This document shows positions 6,491 through 9,151 of a stretch of 9,151 nucleotides of DNA, piece by piece. The stretch's first letter is position 1. Every line of letters starts with the position of its first letter. A program made the translations under genes and the position numbers. The notes below the pieces were generated by a model that was not told the DNA's origin, searched no databases, and was given only the letters and a program-made list of their open reading frames with translations. The stretch comes from Gammaproteobacteria bacterium (lineage in GTDB: Bacteria; Pseudomonadota; Gammaproteobacteria; UBA5335; SLRW01), in the NCBI GenBank assembly GCA_007134115.1, contig SLLK01000300.1:1-9151 (forward strand), in the 5' to 3' direction.

Positions 6491-7194
6491 GCCTGGGCCA
6501 TGCGCGCCGGGGCCAGGTAACCGCCTATATGTCGGCCGCTTTGCGTATACACCGCTGGCGTGCCGGTCACATCAAACTGCTGCACCAGCGCCAGGTGGTC
6601 CCTGACCGGGTTGTCGCACGGCCCGGCGCGTACATTCTCGCCTGCCTTGGCCCGTGTCATCGCATCCTGGCGATCGTCCGAGCACCACACGGCCACGGCC
6701 TTGTCGTAACTCGGCGTATCGGGTCCGGAACGCGGGAAAAACAGATACCGCACGCGTATGCCGCGCTCCAGGTAGCCGTCCATTTCACGCTGGAATTGCC
6801 GGCAATACCCGCAGTCAATATCGGTAAATACCGTGACGGTATGCTCGACCTCGTCGGGTTCGAAGATCACCATGGTGTCTTCATCAAGCGCCGCCAGGGC
6901 GCGCTGCAGGCCGCGGGAACGGCTCTGCGCCGTCAAGTTCTGCTGATCCTCCAGCCGCAGGATTTCCCCGCGCACCAGATGCCGGCCATCGGCACTCATG
7001 TAGAACACCGTGGTACCGGCCATCACCTCGTACAGGCCGGGGACGGCGGAGGGCTCGATGTGGGTGATCTGGTCGGCCGGCAACACCTGCTCGAGCGCGG
7101 CACGGATGGCGGCCTGCTCGTCACTCTCCCCCGCCTGCACACTGAAACCGGCCAGGCCGGCCAGCAATACTGTGATCCATACCAATGCGCGCAT
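6478..7194 (-). CDS. dsbC: Periplasmic thiol:disulfide isomerase DsbC
   Basis: DsbC reshuffles wrong disulfide bonds in exported proteins; in E. coli it works as a V-shaped homodimer kept reduced by DsbD. The 238-residue precursor matches E. coli (236). A signal peptide (M1-R2, hydrophobic 4-18) is probably cleaved after VQA (residue 21). The N-terminal dimerisation domain (about 25-90) leads to a thioredoxin-like domain with active site CGYC (128-131), a second cysteine pair (C171, C193) matching the structural disulfide of E. coli DsbC, and the cis-proline loop TGTP (210-213). I chose ATG 7194: it starts the signal peptide and has GGGGGAG 8 nt upstream. A longer in-frame ATG at 7251 would add 19 polar residues before it. 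xerD lies 92 bp upstream on the same strand, as in E. coli xerD-dsbC-recJ, but recJ does not follow here. Confidence 0.95.
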   Translation of the reverse strand: MRALVWITVLLAGLAGFSVQAGESDEQAAIRAALEQVLPADQITHIEPSAVPGLYEVMAGTTVFYMSADGRHLVRGEILRLEDQQNLTAQSRSRGLQRALAALDEDTMVIFEPDEVEHTVTVFTDIDCGYCRQFQREMDGYLERGIRVRYLFFPRSGPDTPSYDKAVAVWCSDDRQDAMTRAKAGENVRAGPCDNPVRDHLALVQQFDVTGTPAVYTQSGRHIGGYLAPARMAQALEQ

Positions 7195-7202
7195 GAACTG
7201 TG

Positions 7203-7209
7203 CTCCCCC
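7203..7209 (-). promoter_or_regulatory. Shine-Dalgarno deciding the dsbC start
   Basis: On the minus strand GGGGGAG lies 8 nt before ATG 7194. This supports that start over the upstream in-frame ATG at 7251, which would lengthen the signal peptide unusually. Confidence 0.7.
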
Positions 7210-7216
7210 GGCTGCC

Positions 7217-7258
7217 GCATGTTGATTGATCGGATTTCCGGGGTCGATCATAGCATGC
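7217..7258. other. Imperfect inverted repeat in the dsbC leader
   Basis: GCATG (7217-7221) pairs with CATGC (7254-7258). Inside, TGATCG (7227-7232) pairs with CGATCA (7245-7250) around a 12-nt loop, with unequal unpaired bases between the two stems. It lies in the leader just upstream of the dsbC ribosome binding site. It could be an RNA hairpin or an operator; nothing in the sequence distinguishes these. Confidence 0.35.
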
Positions 7259-7270
7259 AGATCACGACCA

Positions 7271-7298
7271 CCGCGCGGCCCTCATGTCAGCCGCGCGG
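7271..7298 (-). terminator. Strong hairpin at the end of xerD
   Basis: CCGCGCGGC (7271-7279) and GCCGCGCGG (7290-7298) form a perfect 9-bp, all-GC stem with a 10-nt loop that contains the xerD stop codon. One arm encodes the last residues of XerD (Pro-Arg-Gly). No T-run follows on the minus strand, so it is not a classical intrinsic terminator. It may pause polymerase or set relative xerD and dsbC expression. Confidence 0.45.
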
Positions 7299-8249
7299 AT
7301 GGTGCTTGCCGTGCATATCCTTGAGCCGTTCGCGCGCCACGTGGGTGTAGATCTGGGTCGTGGAAAGATCACTGTGACCCAGAAGCATCTGCACCACACG
7401 CAGATCAGCGCCATGGTTGAGCATGTGCGTGGCGAAGGCATGACGCAGGGTGTGCGGCGAAAGATCACTGCGAATGCCGGCGACCCGCGCGTAACGCTTG
7501 ATCATGTGCCAGAAAGCCTGGCGCGTCATGTGGTCGGTACGCCGGGTGGGGAACAGGTAATCTGTCTGCCGCAGCTTGAGAATGTCGTCGCGCGGGCCGG
7601 CCAGAAACCGCTCCAGCCACTTCACCGCGGCCTCGCCCAGCGGCACCATACGCTCACGCCCGGCCTTGCCCACGACTCGCACCGAACCCTGCTGTATATT
7701 CAGGTCCGTGATCCGCAGCACCACCAGCTCTGACACCCGCAGACCGGCGGCATACAACAGTTCCAGCATAGTCCGGTCACGAATACCCAGCGGCGCCTCC
7801 ACATCAGGCGCGGCCAGCAGTTTCTCCACCTCGTCCTCGGTCAGCGACTTGGGCAACGGCCGTCCCAGGCTGGGCATCTCTATGCGCGCCGTAGGATCTT
7901 CGCTGATGCGGTTCTCGCGCACCATATAGCGGTAGAACCGCCGGATACTGGAGAGCTGCCTGGCGGTTGAGCGCGGCAGCGCACCCTGCTCCACCCGCCA
8001 GGCCAGGAAGGCCAGCAGATCATCGCGTCGCGTGTGCATCAGTGAGCGCTCACGCTCCGCCAGCCAGCGCGCCAGGCTGCTGAGGTCCGAACGATAGGCG
8101 ATCAGGGTATTGTCCGCCAGACCACGCTCCATCCACAGGGCATCAAGAAATGCCTCCACGATGCGCAGGTCCGCCTCCAAAGCCGTTTGTTTAACCATCT
8201 CTGCTTCATCCTGCTGCAATGCAGCACTGCCCAATTCGGCAAGACCCAT
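7287..8249 (-). CDS. xerD: Tyrosine recombinase XerD
   Basis: XerD acts with XerC at dif near the replication terminus to resolve chromosome dimers, under FtsK control. An N-terminal SAM-like DNA-binding domain (about 25-115: RIVEAFLDALWMERGLADNTLIAYRSDL region) precedes the catalytic domain. All catalytic residues are present: R171, K195, H266, R269 (HTLRHAFATH), H292 (LLGHSDLSTTQIYTH) and nucleophile Y301. The C-terminus HHPRG matches E. coli HHPRA. From ATG 8249 it has 320 residues, about 22 more than E. coli (298). GGAAGGGAG 6 nt upstream strongly supports this start, whereas ATG 8198 (303 residues) fits the family length better but has only a weak AGGA. It is the housekeeping recombinase by identity and by its dsbC neighbour, not a mobile-element integrase. 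Confidence 0.95.
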   Translation of the reverse strand: MGLAELGSAALQQDEAEMVKQTALEADLRIVEAFLDALWMERGLADNTLIAYRSDLSSLARWLAERERSLMHTRRDDLLAFLAWRVEQGALPRSTARQLSSIRRFYRYMVRENRISEDPTARIEMPSLGRPLPKSLTEDEVEKLLAAPDVEAPLGIRDRTMLELLYAAGLRVSELVVLRITDLNIQQGSVRVVGKAGRERMVPLGEAAVKWLERFLAGPRDDILKLRQTDYLFPTRRTDHMTRQAFWHMIKRYARVAGIRSDLSPHTLRHAFATHMLNHGADLRVVQMLLGHSDLSTTQIYTHVARERLKDMHGKHHPRG

Positions 8250-8255
8250 GACTCA

Positions 8256-8264
8256 CTCCCTTCC
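8256..8264 (-). promoter_or_regulatory. Shine-Dalgarno supporting the long xerD start
   Basis: On the minus strand GGAAGGGAG lies 6 nt before ATG 8249, much better than anything before the family-length start at ATG 8198. Confidence 0.6.
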
Positions 8265-8273
8265 AGCACTTGC

Positions 8274-8289
8274 GCGGGTTGTCACCCGC
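8274..8289. other. Hairpin in the xerD leader
   Basis: GCGGGT (8274-8279) and ACCCGC (8284-8289) form a 6-bp stem with a TGTC loop, just upstream of the xerD ribosome binding site. No regulator can be assigned. Confidence 0.35.
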
Positions 8290-8329
8290 TTGTCCATTGC
8301 CCGCCGCCCGGCTTTCCATCAGGTGACGT

Positions 8330-8392
8330 AAAATAGCGATTCGAGAAAACTGTTCAGCGGCGGCTTTATCTTCCGCGCTAGTGTGCTATTTT
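8330..8392. promoter_or_regulatory. Divergent xerD/acyltransferase promoter region
   Basis: AAAATAGC (8330-8337) and GCTATTTT (8385-8392) are a perfect 8-bp inverted pair. Each presents a TATTTT element facing outwards, one toward xerD on the minus strand and one toward the acyltransferase. Each resembles a weak -10 box, and the plus-strand copy is preceded by an extended TGn. No good -35 is visible for the plus copy; for the minus copy there is only a TGAACA with a short 15-bp spacer. This is a tentative divergent promoter pair. Confidence 0.3.
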
Positions 8393-8406
8393 GCTGCCGC
8401 AATAAC

Positions 8407-8422
8407 TGTGAACCCGGTCACA
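8407..8422 (+). promoter_or_regulatory. CRP/Vfr-type binding site
   Basis: TGTGA-ACCCGG-TCACA is a perfect match to the symmetric CRP consensus TGTGA-N6-TCACA, with flanking A/T bases on both sides. It lies 6 bp before the first possible ATG of the acyltransferase. A CATAAT at 8447-8452 lies where a -10 box would fall for activation (site centred near -44). That would make 8507 the start codon. If instead transcription begins near 8399, the site would block it. Confidence 0.6.
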
Positions 8423-8428
8423 AAATAT

Positions 8429-9151
8429 ATGTCAATAACAATGCGCCATAATACAGAAGCACGCCACACCACCACCCGCCGCCACCACCCGCACCTCGCC
8501 AGCGCGATGCTGCACACACCTTATGTCATCTGGTTCATGCTCTGGTTTGTCCTGTGCGCGCTGGTTTCCGGCCTGCTGATACTGTCCCTGCCCGGCGAAC
8601 ATCGCCGGCGCCGCGCCGCCCGGCTCGGCGCGCGCGCTTTCTTCATCGGCGCCGGCGTGGGCCCGCGACTGTCGGGCCAGGAGAATATCCCGTCCGGGCC
8701 CAGCGTGATTGTCTCCAACCACGGCAGCTATCTGGACGGCGTGCTGCTCACCGCCGTGCTGCCGCCGCGTTTCGGCTTCGCCATCAAGAACGAAATGACG
8801 CGTATCCCGCTGGTCCACGCAGTGCTGCGCCGCCTGGGCTCGATCTTCGTTGACCGGGCCGACCCGCGCGGCAGTTCGCGCGACGCCATGCGCCTGTTTC
8901 GCAAGGTGGCCAACGGTTGCTGCATGGGATTTTTCGCCGAGGGCACATTCAAGCGTGAACCGGGCCTGCGTCCGTTCAAGATGGGCGCTTTTATCACTGC
9001 CGCGCGCCTGGGCGTACCGGTGGTCCCCGTGGCCATCCGCGGCACCCGTGAAGTATTGCCGGAAAAATCGTGGTGGCCGCGCTGGCGCATCATCGAGGTA
9101 GAAATAGGCGAAGCCATTGAGCCCACCGGACGCGAACGCGACGACGCCGTG
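8429..9151 (+). CDS. PlsC-type 1-acyl-glycerol-3-phosphate acyltransferase (3' end beyond the window)
   Basis: Members of this family move a fatty acyl chain from acyl-ACP or acyl-CoA onto lysophosphatidic acid, making phosphatidate for membrane lipids; other acyl acceptors are known. 241 codons are present with no stop before the window edge. The order is a His/Arg/Thr-rich N-terminus (about 6-22 if translated), a hydrophobic anchor (about 31-54), then four acyltransferase blocks: NHGSYLD (97-103, catalytic H98-x4-D103), GSIFVDR (137-143), FFAEGT (168-173, Ala in place of the usual Pro of FPEGT) and VPVVPVAI (196-203). The start is uncertain. In-frame ATGs lie at 8429, 8441 and 8507, none with a Shine-Dalgarno; 8507 begins exactly at the membrane anchor. 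It is divergent from xerD. True substrate and gene name cannot be fixed from this. Confidence 0.9.
   Translation, partial: MSITMRHNTEARHTTTRRHHPHLASAMLHTPYVIWFMLWFVLCALVSGLLILSLPGEHRRRRAARLGARAFFIGAGVGPRLSGQENIPSGPSVIVSNHGSYLDGVLLTAVLPPRFGFAIKNEMTRIPLVHAVLRRLGSIFVDRADPRGSSRDAMRLFRKVANGCCMGFFAEGTFKREPGLRPFKMGAFITAARLGVPVVPVAIRGTREVLPEKSWWPRWRIIEVEIGEAIEPTGRERDDAV

Noticed and set aside
5359..8249. tRNA gene plus tyrosine recombinase as a sign of an integrated element
   Set aside because: The recombinase is housekeeping XerD, in the conserved xerD-dsbC pair. The tRNA is complete and I found no second copy of its 3' end within the window. No mobile-element cargo lies between them.

Overview
This window is an ordinary, GC-rich, densely packed stretch of chromosomal housekeeping DNA. 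It most likely comes from a gammaproteobacterium, plausibly of the Chromatiales/Ectothiorhodospiraceae kind, but genus cannot be read from the sequence. The support is the order queA-tgt-yajC-secD-secF, an adjacent xerD-dsbC pair, an Azotobacter-type 7Fe ferredoxin, and proteins that align nearly end to end with their E. coli counterparts. I see no transposase, phage, toxin-antitoxin or CRISPR genes.

Layout. Positions 1-5129 hold one long minus-strand operon, transcribed queA, tgt, yajC, secD, secF. secF runs off the left edge. queA and tgt make queuosine in tRNA. yajC, secD and secF form the proton-driven accessory complex of the Sec translocon. Positions 5130-5358 are a gene-free spacer carrying a highly structured repeat: heptamer arrays (TTAATAC-like) in opposite orientations bracket nested inverted repeats. 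The right-hand array runs into the promoter of a plus-strand tRNA-Leu(CAA) at 5359-5445. A zinc-ribbon NUDIX hydrolase (5493-6041) and a 7Fe ferredoxin, fdxA (6148-6471), follow on the plus strand.

fdxA converges on dsbC (6478-7194, minus) with only 6 bp between the stop codons. dsbC lies downstream of xerD (7287-8249, minus) in the order known from E. coli, but the next gene is fdxA, not recJ. xerD is divergent from a membrane-anchored PlsC-type acyltransferase (from about 8429, plus) that runs off the right edge. The gap between them holds a perfect CRP/Vfr-type palindrome (TGTGA-N6-TCACA).

No new multi-gene system is visible. The points most worth a second look are the structured element between queA and tRNA-Leu, the CRP-like site placed almost on the acyltransferase start codon, the TTG start of tgt fused to the queA stop, and the inverted repeats at the ends of xerD/dsbC and fdxA/dsbC.
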